DNA of 64,000 nt from Ruminococcus sp. (GTDB lineage: Bacteria > Bacillota > Clostridia > Oscillospirales > Ruminococcaceae), in the NCBI GenBank assembly GCA_017534595.1, contig JAFXVY010000058.1:62001-126000 (forward strand), given 5' to 3'. Positions 24,116 to 33,591 of this stretch are shown in pieces. Each line of letters begins with the position of its first letter. The first letter of the stretch is position 1. A program made the translations under genes and the position numbers. The notes beneath the pieces are model-generated. The model was not told the origin of the DNA and made no database searches. It was given only the letters and a program-made list of their open reading frames with translations.

Positions 24116-25180
24116 ATGAAAAAAGCATTCAATTATGTGTCGGCTGCCTTGTTCTTTATATTCTGCGGGATATTTGCGGTAAGCACGCTTTTCCTTTCCG
24201 ACAAGCTGCCGGACGTTACTCCCCGCGAAGGTCTTGCGGAAGATACCGAAAAATTCGTATGCGACAACTTCCCTCTTCAGGCCAACTGGCGCTCGATGTA
24301 TTCCTCGATAGTCACCGCCGCAGGTCAGAGCCGTATTGGAAACGTCTATATCTCGGATGATGCGCTGATAGAGATCATCAGCAAGGCCGACGAGAACAAG
24401 ACCAATGAGCTCGTTGAACGCATCAATACGCTTGCACTCGATCATCCGAATGTGGCGTTCTACTCGCTGATCGTGCCGACGGCTTCCGGTATCTATTCCG
24501 AGGAGCTGCCGATGATGATAACCGCTCTCGACCAGCAGAAGCTCATAGACGATATCTATTTCAAGCTCGACAGCAGCATACATACCCTTGATGCTTACAC
24601 TCCGCTGTTCTCGGCGCGTGCCGATTATGTCTATTTCCGTACCGATAACCGCTGGACGGAGTACGGTGCCTATACCGTCTATAACAAGGTGATAAGAAAG
24701 CTCGGTTTCAGCCCTGTAAGGCTTTCGAGCTATGATATGGAGTATGCAGACCGTGAGTTTTACGGCGATCTCTACTCCAAGACCTATTACAAGGGCGTCG
24801 GTGCCGATCTTATAAACATCTTCAAGAACAAGAACGGCAGCTTTGTCACCGGCGTGACCTCCTGGTCTGACGGCGTTGAGTTCAACTCCTCGTCGATATA
24901 CTATACCCCCGCCCTGAGCACGAGCAACAAGCTCGATCTGTTCCTCGGCGGCAACTCGTTTGAGAAATGCCGGATAATGACCTCGAATACCGATGCGCCC
25001 AAGCTGCTGATGATAAAGGGCAGCTACTCAAATATGTTCGTGCCCTTCCTGACCCCGCATTACAGCGAGATAACGCTCATCGACCCGCAGCAGCTCGAGG
25101 GCACCACAATAGAAGAAGCCGTCGATATCGACAGCTTCGATCAGGTACTTATTCTCTACGATGTGAGCAAATTCTGCTGA
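24116..25180 (+). CDS. DHHW/AlgX-like exported protein, degenerate active site
   Basis: 354 aa. An N-terminal membrane helix (about 7-27) is followed by an extracellular SGNH/DHHW-type domain. The family motif YFRTDHHW is YFRTDNRW here (173-180). The serine segment, usually KDSYAN, reads KGSYSN at 301-306: Ser is kept but the adjacent Asp is Gly. Surrounding landmarks are well preserved (MFVPFLTPHYSEITLIDP and DQVLILYDVS). In intact systems these proteins move acetyl groups from an MBOAT to a polysaccharide. The upstream MBOAT here is also catalytically degenerate. The start follows GGGAGGCGA, 14 bp after the MBOAT stop. Confidence 0.8.
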   Translation: MKKAFNYVSAALFFIFCGIFAVSTLFLSDKLPDVTPREGLAEDTEKFVCDNFPLQANWRSMYSSIVTAAGQSRIGNVYISDDALIEIISKADENKTNELVERINTLALDHPNVAFYSLIVPTASGIYSEELPMMITALDQQKLIDDIYFKLDSSIHTLDAYTPLFSARADYVYFRTDNRWTEYGAYTVYNKVIRKLGFSPVRLSSYDMEYADREFYGDLYSKTYYKGVGADLINIFKNKNGSFVTGVTSWSDGVEFNSSSIYYTPALSTSNKLDLFLGGNSFEKCRIMTSNTDAPKLLMIKGSYSNMFVPFLTPHYSEITLIDPQQLEGTTIEEAVDIDSFDQVLILYDVSKFC

Positions 25181-25185
25181 ACCAA

Positions 25186-25226
25186 AACAGGCCGGAGCGC
25201 TGTGCTTCGGCCTGTTGTTTTATTTT
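25186..25226. terminator. Bidirectional terminator (DHHW / RNA methyltransferase)
   Basis: Hairpin arms AACAGGCCG and CGGCCTGTT are followed by GTTTTATTTT. Confidence 0.85.
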
Positions 25227-26404
25227 GTCCTGTCTTTCTTTTTCAGCAGCACGACTGTTTCAATGCCTGTCGTGTGCGGGAACATATCCACAGGCTGTGC
25301 CGTAACCGCACGGTAGCCGAGCTTTGAGAGATAGGAAAGATCCCTCGCCAGCGATTCTATCTTGCAGGAAATATATACCACCCTGTCCGGTGAGAGCTTG
25401 GCAAGGCTGTCCATAAAGCGCCTGTCGCAGCCAGCACGCGGCGGGTCGGTGATGACAACGTCGATATGCTCTCCCCGCCCGGCAAGAGCCTCCATAAATC
25501 TGCCGGCGTCTTCATTTACAATACTCATATTGCCGATATTGTTGAGCCGGATATTCTTCTCGGCATCGGCACAGGCAGAGGGATTGAGCTCGGCACCGAT
25601 AACAGTTCCCGCCTTATCCGAGCAGAGAATGCCGATAGTCCCGGTGCCGCAGTAGGCGTCGATGAGGGTGTCCGTCTTTTGGAGATCGGCGAGCCTGATC
25701 GCTTCGGAATAGAGTATCTTCGTCTGCACAGGGTTGACCTGATAGAATGACTGCGGCGAAACGGTGAACTTTTTGCCGAGCAGCTCGTCTGTGATACGGT
25801 CGCTTCCGTAAAGCAGTATGTTCCGGTCACCAAGCGAAAGCGGCAGCGGCTTGGTGCTGACGTTGAGAATGACGCTCTGTATTTCCGGGCAAGCCGTCTT
25901 GATGGCATTTGCGAGCTTCTTCCCTGCCGGGAATGCCGCAGACGGCGCACAGATGCAGACCATTAGCTCACCCGTGGTGCGGCTGTATCTTGTCAGCAGA
26001 TGCCTGATATCTCCCTTGCCGGTCGCCGGATCGTAGGGGCGCAGCTTAAAGCTTTTCATAAGCCGTCTGAACTCAATGACCGCTTTGGTGCAGTGTACAT
26101 CCTCGAGCATACAGTCGTCGGTGGCAACGAGCCTGCCCGAGCCGGACTGATACACTCCCGAGATCAGCTGTCTGCGGCTTTCATAGCCGAATACCGCCTG
26201 AACCTTGTTGCGGTAGTTGTAGGGGTGCTCCATGGGGATGATCGGGCTGACCCTGCAAAACCGTGAGAGCATACGCTCGGCCTTCTGCTGCTTCCATTCG
26301 AGCTGCTCTTTGTATGACTTGTCAAGCTGACAGCCTCCGCAGCGCTTGAAGCAGGAGCATCGGCGCTCACCCGTCTTTTCATCGACGGTAATGTGTTTTT
26401 TCAT
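25220..26404 (-). CDS. RNA uracil-C5 methyltransferase, RlmD/RlmCD type
   Basis: 394 aa. The N-terminal cysteine cluster CSCFKRCGGCQ (about 16-26) is the Fe-S binding region of TrmA-family enzymes; no TRAM domain precedes it. The SAM-binding motif is IDAYCGTGTIGI, the motif IV segment VITDPPRAGCD, and the catalytic VYISCKIESLARDL. The enzyme makes m5U in RNA, most likely 23S rRNA U747/U1939; which position cannot be read from sequence. It ends at a shared terminator and begins 11 bp after the end of the glycosyltransferase gene, so it is probably the last gene of that minus-strand operon. Confidence 0.9.
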   Translation of the reverse strand: MKKHITVDEKTGERRCSCFKRCGGCQLDKSYKEQLEWKQQKAERMLSRFCRVSPIIPMEHPYNYRNKVQAVFGYESRRQLISGVYQSGSGRLVATDDCMLEDVHCTKAVIEFRRLMKSFKLRPYDPATGKGDIRHLLTRYSRTTGELMVCICAPSAAFPAGKKLANAIKTACPEIQSVILNVSTKPLPLSLGDRNILLYGSDRITDELLGKKFTVSPQSFYQVNPVQTKILYSEAIRLADLQKTDTLIDAYCGTGTIGILCSDKAGTVIGAELNPSACADAEKNIRLNNIGNMSIVNEDAGRFMEALAGRGEHIDVVITDPPRAGCDRRFMDSLAKLSPDRVVYISCKIESLARDLSYLSKLGYRAVTAQPVDMFPHTTGIETVVLLKKKDRTK

Positions 26405-26415
26405 AGTTCACCTCG

Positions 26416-28407
26416 TCAGACGGAATAATATCCGACTATCAGATAGGTCGCAGCCGAAAAGACGATAAACGCAAAGATAAGTGCCGTGACAGTGCGGGAG
26501 AGAGCCTTTTTGACAAGCGTTCGCTCTCCTTTTCCGACACATTCAAAGAACATCGCATACTGCACAGCGGATACCGCGAGCAGATGGTAGATATACCGGA
26601 AGTTCTGCGTGCAGGTGTTGGGATAGAGATAGCAGAAAAGGTAGAAATAATACATCGAGAAGAGCCAGAAGCCGGCCATAAAGGCCTTATCGTGCAGCTG
26701 GACTCTTGTATCCTTCCTGAAAAAGAATACGACGGTAAAGATCACTCCTGCCAGCGCAAGGATCATAGCGACAAAGAACAGTATCGTCGGAATGATCTCA
26801 AGGGAGCCCGGGAAAAAGCTTTTGTCGATCTCCTCGCCGAAAAGCGAGTTTTTGAGAATGGCAACATTGGGGTTATACTCGTCAAAGCTTGAACCTTTAC
26901 GGATCCAGTTCTCGAAAACAGGATAAAACTGCTTGGTATCGAAATCTGTTAGACGTCTGAAAATATCGTCCCCGACGAACTGATTGCTCTCGCCGAGCAG
27001 CGGGATATAGGTCGGGTCAAGATTCCATTTTATAAGATTTCTCACGCTCCACCAGAGCCCCAGCGGAACGCATATTATCCCGAAGATGAAATACTGCAAA
27101 AACAGCTTCTTGTACTTTTTGAGATTCTTTGCGAGCTGCCACAGGAATATCACTGCCACAGGCGGCGCAATAAGCGCGGCGTTGAGCTTGGTCATCATGG
27201 CAAAGCCGATAGACAAAGCAATAGGAATGATATTTCTGATCGTCGGATCCTTCGCCCAGCGGACAGTGAACAGTATCGTCAGAACTGTCAGCAGACTTGC
27301 GAGCTGATCGTTGTTTATAGCTCCGGCCGAAAGTATATATGCCGGGTGGAAAGCAAAAAGTGCAAGCGGAAGGATAAGTGACTTGCCCGAGAAGCCGAAA
27401 TGCCGCAGCAGTTTGTAAACTGCGATAACAGCCGCCATTGAATAGAACAGCATGAGCATCTGCAGCGATTCGCGGGCAAAGTTACGGCTCGCTCCGAAGA
27501 CGTTCTCGCATAGCGATATCCACGCTGCCGAGATCGTATGATGAAGCGGCGGATGATAGTACTGCCAGCGGGATGCCGGGTGGAAATCCGGCAGATGAAG
27601 GTTCTGTATCAGGTACTCTATATAGGAAGCATGACCGCGCTCTGTATCAAAGCTGCCGACGTCGTTCTGACGTGTGTAGCAGGAGGTATAGAGGACATAG
27701 CAGAATTTGAGCGCAAAGCTTGTGAGCATGATGTACATCGCATTGTGCCTGTCCTTCTCTGCGGGAACAGGCATAACGGATATACGCCACAGCGTAAAAA
27801 CAATAAAAGCATAAGCGAATATCCACAGCGATGCACGCTTGGAGTGGGAGAGCATATAGGAGAACTGCAGCCCGATAACGACAGTAAGTACGGTCGCTGT
27901 GAAGAATACCCTCTTACGGATAAAGCCGGTCTTGTAGATCACTACCAGAGCCGCGGCGGGCAGAGCGAACGCAGAGAGCCCCCAGATCATCTTGGCGGAC
28001 TGAGTGATGTTGTTCTGAGCGCCGTAGCAAAGAGGCGTCAGGAACAGGCAGGCGAGAAACGCAAGGAAAAAAGGATGGCGTGCAAATGCGTCATAGATGC
28101 TCACGAGCCATTTCGGTGCCGCAGGAGGCGCAGGGATGCTTTCCTCCTGATGTTCCGGAGCAAAAACGATCTCTTCCTCCGGAGCAGGGACTATCTCGAT
28201 TTCCTCGGACGGATCGTCAGACGTAAATTCACTGCTAACCCTCTCTGACGGATCGTCAGGCACGAATTCGCTGTAAAACTCCTCGGACGGATCGTCGGGC
28301 ACATATTCGCTCACATCAGGCAAAGCTGCGCTGACCGTATCGGATATATCGGCTGCGGGATCAAAAGACCCTGCAGCCGATTCATTTGTCATTTCACTTT
28401 TTCTCAT
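26416..28407 (-). CDS. GT-39/ArnT-like membrane glycosyltransferase with repeat-bearing N-terminus
   Basis: 663 aa. The N-terminus (1-105) is cytoplasmic and acidic and carries three 13-residue repeats around PDDPSEE (34-72). About 12 transmembrane helices follow. The first large loop has [26 protein letters not shown] and [14 protein letters not shown], typical of ArnT/PMT-like enzymes that use a polyprenyl-phosphate sugar to glycosylate acceptors outside the membrane. It overlaps the upstream oxidoreductase gene by 14 bp and precedes the RNA methyltransferase by 11 bp. Donor and acceptor are unknown; a cell-wall polymer or surface protein is likely. The repeat region looks like recent tandem duplication. 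Confidence 0.85.
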   Translation of the reverse strand: MRKSEMTNESAAGSFDPAADISDTVSAALPDVSEYVPDDPSEEFYSEFVPDDPSERVSSEFTSDDPSEEIEIVPAPEEEIVFAPEHQEESIPAPPAAPKWLVSIYDAFARHPFFLAFLACLFLTPLCYGAQNNITQSAKMIWGLSAFALPAAALVVIYKTGFIRKRVFFTATVLTVVIGLQFSYMLSHSKRASLWIFAYAFIVFTLWRISVMPVPAEKDRHNAMYIMLTSFALKFCYVLYTSCYTRQNDVGSFDTERGHASYIEYLIQNLHLPDFHPASRWQYYHPPLHHTISAAWISLCENVFGASRNFARESLQMLMLFYSMAAVIAVYKLLRHFGFSGKSLILPLALFAFHPAYILSAGAINNDQLASLLTVLTILFTVRWAKDPTIRNIIPIALSIGFAMMTKLNAALIAPPVAVIFLWQLAKNLKKYKKLFLQYFIFGIICVPLGLWWSVRNLIKWNLDPTYIPLLGESNQFVGDDIFRRLTDFDTKQFYPVFENWIRKGSSFDEYNPNVAILKNSLFGEEIDKSFFPGSLEIIPTILFFVAMILALAGVIFTVVFFFRKDTRVQLHDKAFMAGFWLFSMYYFYLFCYLYPNTCTQNFRYIYHLLAVSAVQYAMFFECVGKGERTLVKKALSRTVTALIFAFIVFSAATYLIVGYYSV

Positions 28408-29947
28408 GATATTCCTTCTCTGTATTGACGTTCCAGATAGAAGCTCTGTCGGTGCTGCCCTCGGCTATTGCACGGGCGGCATAGATACCGGTTAGCATCG
28501 AGTGATCCATGTTGTTGTAGCGGTGCTGACCGTTTCTTCCTATGCAGTAGAGGTTATCGAAGCTGTCAAGGAAGCTCTGGAGCTTGTCAAAATGCTTGTA
28601 GGTATCGAAATATGCGGGATAAGCCTTCTTTACGCGCTCGCGGTGATAGTCCCTGACAACGCCCTTGGAGATGACGCCCATACGTCTGAGCTCTCTGACT
28701 GCGAACTTTGCACATTCCTTATCGGACATATTCCAGAATTCGTCGCCCTCCGAGCAGAAGTATTCGAGCCCGATCCAGACGGTTTTTTCGGCATCCTTGA
28801 CAAGGTACGGCGACCAGTTGTTGAAGATCTGTATCCTTCCGAGCTTGACGCCCTTGTCCTGAACATAGATCCAGCAGTCGGGAACGATGTTTCCGAGAGT
28901 TTTCATACTGGTCTTGTTCTTGAGCTCGAGCCTGTCAACAAGCAGACCGACAGTCACGAAATCGCGGTAAGGCAAACCGTCTGCGATCTTTCTGATCTTC
29001 GGAGATACATCGCCGTCCATGGCGGCAACAAGATCCTTTATCGGCATCGAAGAGATGAATACATCTCCTGCGATAAGGCGATCGCCGTTGGGAGTATCGC
29101 AGATAACAGCCTTGATGCTCCCCTTTTCGGTGAGTATCTGCTTGACTTTATAGTTCATCAGGATCTCTGCACCGGCGGCTTTTGCCTTGTCGGCGGCAAG
29201 CTCCCACAGCTGACCGGGGCCGTATTTAGGATACCAGAACTGCTCGATAAGCGAGGTCTCGACCTTTGCGGACTTGATATGGAACAGCTTTCTGAACATA
29301 TCCTTTACCACGGCTGTAATTGAAAGTCCCTTTACACGCTGGGCGCCCCATTCCGCAGATATCTCACGCGGATGCCTCCCCCAGAGCTTCTCGGTATAGC
29401 CCTCAAAGAACATGGAGTAGAGGACTTTTCCGAAACGGTTGATGTAGAAATTCTCGAGATTGGTCTCGGGCTTCTTGAAAACACAGCTCTTGAGATAGCT
29501 CATACCCGCCTTGAAGGTTGTGATCAGCCCCATATTCTTGATGGTGTCCGGCTTGAGCGAAACGGGATAATCAAAGAACTTCTTGTCGTAGTAGATTCTG
29601 GAAACGCGCTCACGGATGAGCATAACGTTATCTTCGGTATCGGGGTCGGGGCCGCCTTCTGACAGAGGCTTGCTCCTGCCGAGTATGCGGTCGTCAAAGG
29701 AAGGCTTGCCCTGAACAGGCATAAGGTTTTTCCACCAGTCCATTACCTCGTCGGATTTGGAAAAGAACCGGTGCCCGCCTATATCCATGCGGTTGCCGCG
29801 GTAACGGACGGTCTGCGAGATGCCGCCGATGCGGTCGGAACCCTCAAGAACGGTAACGCTGATATCCTTATCCTTTTCGAGCAGTTCTATTGCTGCGGCA
29901 AGGCCTGCGGGACCCGCGCCGATTATTACAGCCTTTTTCATAGCCAT
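28394..29947 (-). CDS. FAD-dependent oxidoreductase, UDP-galactopyranose-mutase-like
   Basis: 517 aa. The N-terminal dinucleotide fold is [17 protein letters not shown]...[14 protein letters not shown], and the C-terminal FAD contact is [25 protein letters not shown]. The overall pattern is that of amine-oxidase/UGM-like flavoproteins annotated near glycosyltransferases. The product could be a furanose sugar nucleotide or another modified sugar, but the substrate cannot be read. It forms an operon with the downstream glycosyltransferase (14-bp overlap) and has a strong promoter at 30015-30043. Its roughly 60-nt leader carries a conserved GATAGGT element also found upstream of an unrelated lipoprotein gene at 49.9 kb. 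Confidence 0.85.
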   Translation of the reverse strand: MAMKKAVIIGAGPAGLAAAIELLEKDKDISVTVLEGSDRIGGISQTVRYRGNRMDIGGHRFFSKSDEVMDWWKNLMPVQGKPSFDDRILGRSKPLSEGGPDPDTEDNVMLIRERVSRIYYDKKFFDYPVSLKPDTIKNMGLITTFKAGMSYLKSCVFKKPETNLENFYINRFGKVLYSMFFEGYTEKLWGRHPREISAEWGAQRVKGLSITAVVKDMFRKLFHIKSAKVETSLIEQFWYPKYGPGQLWELAADKAKAAGAEILMNYKVKQILTEKGSIKAVICDTPNGDRLIAGDVFISSMPIKDLVAAMDGDVSPKIRKIADGLPYRDFVTVGLLVDRLELKNKTSMKTLGNIVPDCWIYVQDKGVKLGRIQIFNNWSPYLVKDAEKTVWIGLEYFCSEGDEFWNMSDKECAKFAVRELRRMGVISKGVVRDYHRERVKKAYPAYFDTYKHFDKLQSFLDSFDNLYCIGRNGQHRYNNMDHSMLTGIYAARAIAEGSTDRASIWNVNTEKEYHEKK

Positions 29948-29956
29948 ACCTCACTT

Positions 29957-29991
29957 ATAATACGGCAGACACCTATCGGGTCTTATGCCGT
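29957..29991 (-). promoter_or_regulatory. Conserved leader element, copy 1
   Basis: On the minus strand the 5' UTR of the oxidoreductase has CCCGATAGGT (29971-29980), a 5-nt gap, and CCGTATTAT (29957-29965). A hairpin with GGC/GCC and AGAC/GTCT arms presents the CCGATAGGT in its loop. The same two blocks recur upstream of the lipoprotein gene at 49894 with an 8-nt gap. Confidence 0.65.
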
Positions 29992-30014
29992 TTAATATTT
30001 AAATATACATCATT

Positions 30015-30043
30015 ATTATATCAAAAAAGCCCCGAAATGTCAA
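30015..30043 (-). promoter_or_regulatory. Consensus promoter of the oxidoreductase-glycosyltransferase operon
   Basis: On the minus strand, TTGACA (30038-30043), 17-bp spacer, TATAAT (30015-30020). Confidence 0.85.
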
Positions 30044-30092
30044 CCAAAAATGAACATTTTGCGCTCTGCATCCAAATATAGCGCTGCTGCTA

Positions 30093-30121
30093 TTGACTTT
30101 AAAGCCAAAATATGAGATAAT
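30093..30121 (+). promoter_or_regulatory. Sigma-A promoter of valS
   Basis: -35 TTGACT (30093-30098), 17 bp ending TGA, -10 GATAAT (30116-30121). A second TATAAT lies at 30132. No T-box motif (AGGGTGG) is present in the leader. Confidence 0.65.
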
Positions 30122-30158
30122 ATAGTGTATGTATAATATTCTGAAAGGATTGAAGCTC

Positions 30159-30230
30159 ATGGATCTTATGCTTCGGGCACTCTTTCCGCCTGCGGCGGGT
30201 AAACGAGTGAGCAAGCCCTTCGGGGCATGA
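30159..30230 (+). CDS. Possible 23-aa leader ORF upstream of valS
   Basis: An ATG at 30159, preceded by GAAAGGATTG, opens a 23-codon frame ending TGA at 30228-30230; the peptide starts MDLMLRALFPP and ends SKPFGA. It lies in the leader of valS, 41 bp before the valS start, and contains a CCCTTCGGGG hairpin near its end. It has no run of Val codons, so a simple attenuation peptide is not obvious. It could be a leader peptide, a small protein or a chance frame. Confidence 0.4.
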   Translation: MDLMLRALFPPAAGKRVSKPFGA

Positions 30231-30271
30231 CCGACCTGATATGACAATCACTTTGAAAGGAAAGATATATA

Positions 30272-32896
30272 ATGAGAAAAGAACTTGCAAAGCAGTATGA
30301 TCCTTCCGAGTTTGAGGACAGGATATATAAAATGTGGCTCGAGGGAGATTACTTCAAAGCTGACGTAAACTCCAAGAAGCCCCCTTATTCGATAGTTATA
30401 CCCCCTCCGAACATCACCGGGCAGCTGCACATGGGTCACGCACTCGACAACACCCTGCAGGATATCCTTATCCGCTACAAGAGAATGTCCGGCTTTGAGG
30501 CGCTGTGGGTACCGGGCACCGACCATGCATCTATCGCCACCGAGGCTAAGATCGTTGAGGCTATGCGCAAAGAGGGTCTCACCAAGGACGATATCGGCAG
30601 AGATAAGTTCCTTGAGCGTGCCTGGGCGTGGAGAAAGCAGTACGGCGGAAGGATAGTTGAGCAGTTAAAGAAGCTCGGTACCTCCTGCGACTGGTCGAGA
30701 GAGCGCTTCACCATGGACGAGGGCTGTTCCAAGGCTGTAAAGGAAGTTTTCGTAAGCTACTACAACAAGGGTCTCATTTACAGAGGCGAGAGGATAATCA
30801 ACTGGTGCCCCCACTGCCTTACCTCTATCTCCAATGCCGAGGTAAACTATGAGGATCAGGCTGGCCATTTCTGGCATCTGAAATATCCCCTCAAGGACGG
30901 CTCCGGCTTTGTTGAGCTGGCCACCACCCGTCCCGAGACGCTTCTCGGCGATACCGCTGTTGCAGTAAACCCCAAGGACGAGAGATACAAGGACATCGTA
31001 GGCAAGACTCTTATCCTGCCCCTTGTAGGCAGAGAGATCCCCGTTGTTGCCGATAATTACGTTGATATGGAGTTCGGTACCGGCGTCGTTAAGATCACTC
31101 CCGCTCACGACCCCAATGACTTCGAGGTAGGCAGAAGACACGATCTGCCCGTTATAAACGTTCTCACCGAGGACGCTAAGATCGTTGACGACTATCCTGC
31201 TTATGCCGGCATGGACAGATACGAGGCGAGAAAGAAGATCGTTGAAGATCTTGAAGCCGGCGGTTTCCTGTCCTACACCGAGGAGCACGCTCATAACGTA
31301 GGCACCTGCTACCGCTGCGGCACCACCGTTGAGCCGAGAGTATCCCTCCAGTGGTTCGTTAAGATGGACGAGCTGGCAAAGCCTGCGATAAAGGCTGTTG
31401 AGTCCGGGGATATCAAATTCGTTCCAGAGAGGTTCGAGAAGAACTACTTCAACTGGATGAACGATATCCGTGACTGGTGCATTTCCCGTCAGCTGTGGTG
31501 GGGTCACAGGATCCCTGCCTTCTACTGCGACGAATGCGGCGAAATGGCAGTTACCAAGGACGAGACAGCAGTTTGCCCGAAGTGCGGCAAGCCTATGCGT
31601 CAGGATCCAGACACCCTCGATACCTGGTTCTCGTCGGCACTGTGGCCTTTCTCTGTTATGGGCTGGCCCGAGAAGACCCCGGAGCTTGAAAAATTCTATC
31701 CCACAAACACCCTCGTTACCGGCTACGACATCATCACCTTCTGGGTAAGCCGTATGATCGTTGCGGGTATGGAGTATATGCACGAAAAGCCTTTCTCGAC
31801 CATTCTTATCCACGGTCTCGTAAGAGACGCAGAGGGCAGAAAGATGTCCAAGTCTCTCGGAAACGGCATCGACCCGCTTGAGGTAATCGACAACTACGGC
31901 GCCGACGCTCTGAGATTCATGCTCGCGATGGGTAATGCTCCCGGAAACGATATGCGCTATATCGACGATAAGGTAAAGGCGGCAAGAAACTTCGCCAACA
32001 AGGTATGGAACGCTTCCCGCTTTATTATGATGAATCTGCCCGACGGCTTCAAAGCCGACAGCCTCCCGGAGAATATGAACTCCGAGGATAAGTGGGTAGT
32101 ATCCAAGTTCAACACTTTGGCTAAGGAGATAAACGCAAACCTGGAAGCCTTCGAGCTGGGCGTTGCGGTTCAGAAGCTTTACGATTTCATCTGGGATGTT
32201 TACTGCGACTGGTACATCGAGCTCACCAAGCCCCGCATAGCTGCCGGCGGCGAGACTGCTCTGACCGCTCAGACCGTTCTTGTATGGGTAATGAAGGGTA
32301 TGCTAAAGCTCCTGCATCCGTTTATGCCTTACATCACCGAGGAGATCTGGCAGGCTCTCGTTGACGACGGCTCGGCTATCATCGTAAGCGACTTCCCTGT
32401 TTATGACGAGGCTCTGTGCTTCACCGAGGACGAGGAGAAGTTCGAGAAGATCATCGCGGCTATCAAGGCAGTAAGAGCTGTTAGAACTGAAATGAACGTT
32501 GTTCCCTCCGTTAAGGCCAAGCTCTATATCGAGACCGCAGACCCTGAGATCTTCAAGGCAGGAAGGATGTTCTTTGAGCGTCTGGCATCGGCATCGGAGG
32601 TCGAGGTCGAAGGCAAATGGGAGCTCGCAGACTGCGTAAGCGCAGTTACCGATTCAGCCCGTATCTTCATCCCGCTTTCGGATATCGTAGATACCGAGAA
32701 GGAGCTCGCCCGTCTCGACAAGGAGCAGAAAGCCGCACAGAAGGATATCGACTTCCTGTCATCCAAGCTGAACAATCAGGGCTTTATCGCCAAGGCTCCG
32801 GCTAAGCTCATTGAGGAGCAGAAGGCCAAGCTTGCAAAGGCAGAGGAAAAGCTCGCCAAGATCAGGCAGTCCATCGCGGCTCTCAAAAAGAACTGA
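30272..32896 (+). CDS. valS: Valyl-tRNA synthetase
   Basis: 874 aa, class Ia synthetase. The HIGH motif is HMGH in PPPNITGQLHMGH (about 46-58), and KMSKS is GRKMSKSLGNGIDP (near 523-536). The editing (CP1) domain lies between them and contains a CX2C...CX2C zinc region (CDECGEM and CPKCGKP). The C-terminus is the coiled-coil arm of ValRS, rich in Lys/Glu/Ala. The start ATG follows GAAAGGAAAG. The leader holds no T-box. It is monocistronic, with a terminator. Confidence 0.97.
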   Translation: MRKELAKQYDPSEFEDRIYKMWLEGDYFKADVNSKKPPYSIVIPPPNITGQLHMGHALDNTLQDILIRYKRMSGFEALWVPGTDHASIATEAKIVEAMRKEGLTKDDIGRDKFLERAWAWRKQYGGRIVEQLKKLGTSCDWSRERFTMDEGCSKAVKEVFVSYYNKGLIYRGERIINWCPHCLTSISNAEVNYEDQAGHFWHLKYPLKDGSGFVELATTRPETLLGDTAVAVNPKDERYKDIVGKTLILPLVGREIPVVADNYVDMEFGTGVVKITPAHDPNDFEVGRRHDLPVINVLTEDAKIVDDYPAYAGMDRYEARKKIVEDLEAGGFLSYTEEHAHNVGTCYRCGTTVEPRVSLQWFVKMDELAKPAIKAVESGDIKFVPERFEKNYFNWMNDIRDWCISRQLWWGHRIPAFYCDECGEMAVTKDETAVCPKCGKPMRQDPDTLDTWFSSALWPFSVMGWPEKTPELEKFYPTNTLVTGYDIITFWVSRMIVAGMEYMHEKPFSTILIHGLVRDAEGRKMSKSLGNGIDPLEVIDNYGADALRFMLAMGNAPGNDMRYIDDKVKAARNFANKVWNASRFIMMNLPDGFKADSLPENMNSEDKWVVSKFNTLAKEINANLEAFELGVAVQKLYDFIWDVYCDWYIELTKPRIAAGGETALTAQTVLVWVMKGMLKLLHPFMPYITEEIWQALVDDGSAIIVSDFPVYDEALCFTEDEEKFEKIIAAIKAVRAVRTEMNVVPSVKAKLYIETADPEIFKAGRMFFERLASASEVEVEGKWELADCVSAVTDSARIFIPLSDIVDTEKELARLDKEQKAAQKDIDFLSSKLNNQGFIAKAPAKLIEEQKAKLAKAEEKLAKIRQSIAALKKN

Positions 32897-32906
32897 ATTT
32901 AACCAA

Positions 32907-32943
32907 AAAATCCTGTGAGGATCTATCCTCACAGGATTTTTTT
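32907..32943 (+). terminator. Terminator of valS
   Basis: The long perfect arms AATCCTGTGAGGA and TCCTCACAGGATT are followed by a T run. Confidence 0.92.
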
Positions 32944-32951
32944 CATACTGA

Positions 32952-32982
32952 AAAAGCACTCCGGTAAAATCCGAAGTGCTTG
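32952..32982 (-). terminator. Terminator of dnaX-ybaB-recR
   Basis: On the minus strand, AAGCACTTCGG and CCGGAGTGCTT arms are followed by TTT. Confidence 0.85.
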
Positions 32983-32987
32983 ATTAT

Positions 32988-33590
32988 TTATATCTCGCTG
33001 CGGTTCTCGAGAGCCTTATAAAGCGTGATCTCATCGGCATATTCGAGCGTTCCGCCGATAGGCAGACCGAATGCGAGCCTTGTGACCTTGACGCCGAAAG
33101 GCTTGAGAAGCTTAGAAATGTACATCGCGGTAGCTTCGCCCTCAACGGTGGGGTTGGTCGCCATGATGACCTCGTCCACGCTTCCGTCGTTAACGCGGGA
33201 AAGCAGTTCCTTGATTTTGAGCATATCGGGTCTCACGCCGTCGATCGGTGAGATAAGCCCATGCAGCACATGGTACACACCCTTGTACTCCTTGGTGCGC
33301 TCAAAGGCAGTGATATCCTTAGGCGTTTCCACCACGCAGACGGTGCGCCGGTCACGCCTGGGATCGCTGCAGAAACAGCAAAGCTCCTGCTCGGTGAAAT
33401 TCTGGCATACCGGGCAGGTGTGAACGGTCTTTTTAGCGGCTTTGATCGCCTTGACAAAGGCATCGACATCCGCATCGGACATTTCCATGATATGATAAGC
33501 GAGACGCTGCGCTGATTTCATACCGATACCGGGCAGCCTTGCAAACTGCTCAGCAAGCACGACCAGCGGCAGCGCACCATGATCAGCCAT
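32988..33590 (-). CDS. recR: Recombination protein RecR
   Basis: 200 aa, standard length. An N-terminal helix-hairpin-helix (LARLPGIGMKSAQRLAYHI), a zinc finger (CPVCQNFTEQELCCFC) and a Toprim domain (VCVVETPKDITAFERT...MATNPTVEGEATAMYI) are in the usual order. With RecF and RecO it loads RecA onto gaps. It is the last gene of the dnaX-ybaB-recR cluster; its start lies 1 bp from the ybaB stop. Confidence 0.96.
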   Translation of the reverse strand: MADHGALPLVVLAEQFARLPGIGMKSAQRLAYHIMEMSDADVDAFVKAIKAAKKTVHTCPVCQNFTEQELCCFCSDPRRDRRTVCVVETPKDITAFERTKEYKGVYHVLHGLISPIDGVRPDMLKIKELLSRVNDGSVDEVIMATNPTVEGEATAMYISKLLKPFGVKVTRLAFGLPIGGTLEYADEITLYKALENRSEI

Positions 33591-33591
33591 A

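Noticed and set aside
30122-30271. T-box or other riboswitch upstream of valS
   Set aside because: No AGGGTGGNACCGCG-type T-box sequence, no specifier loop; only short hairpins and a small ORF are visible.
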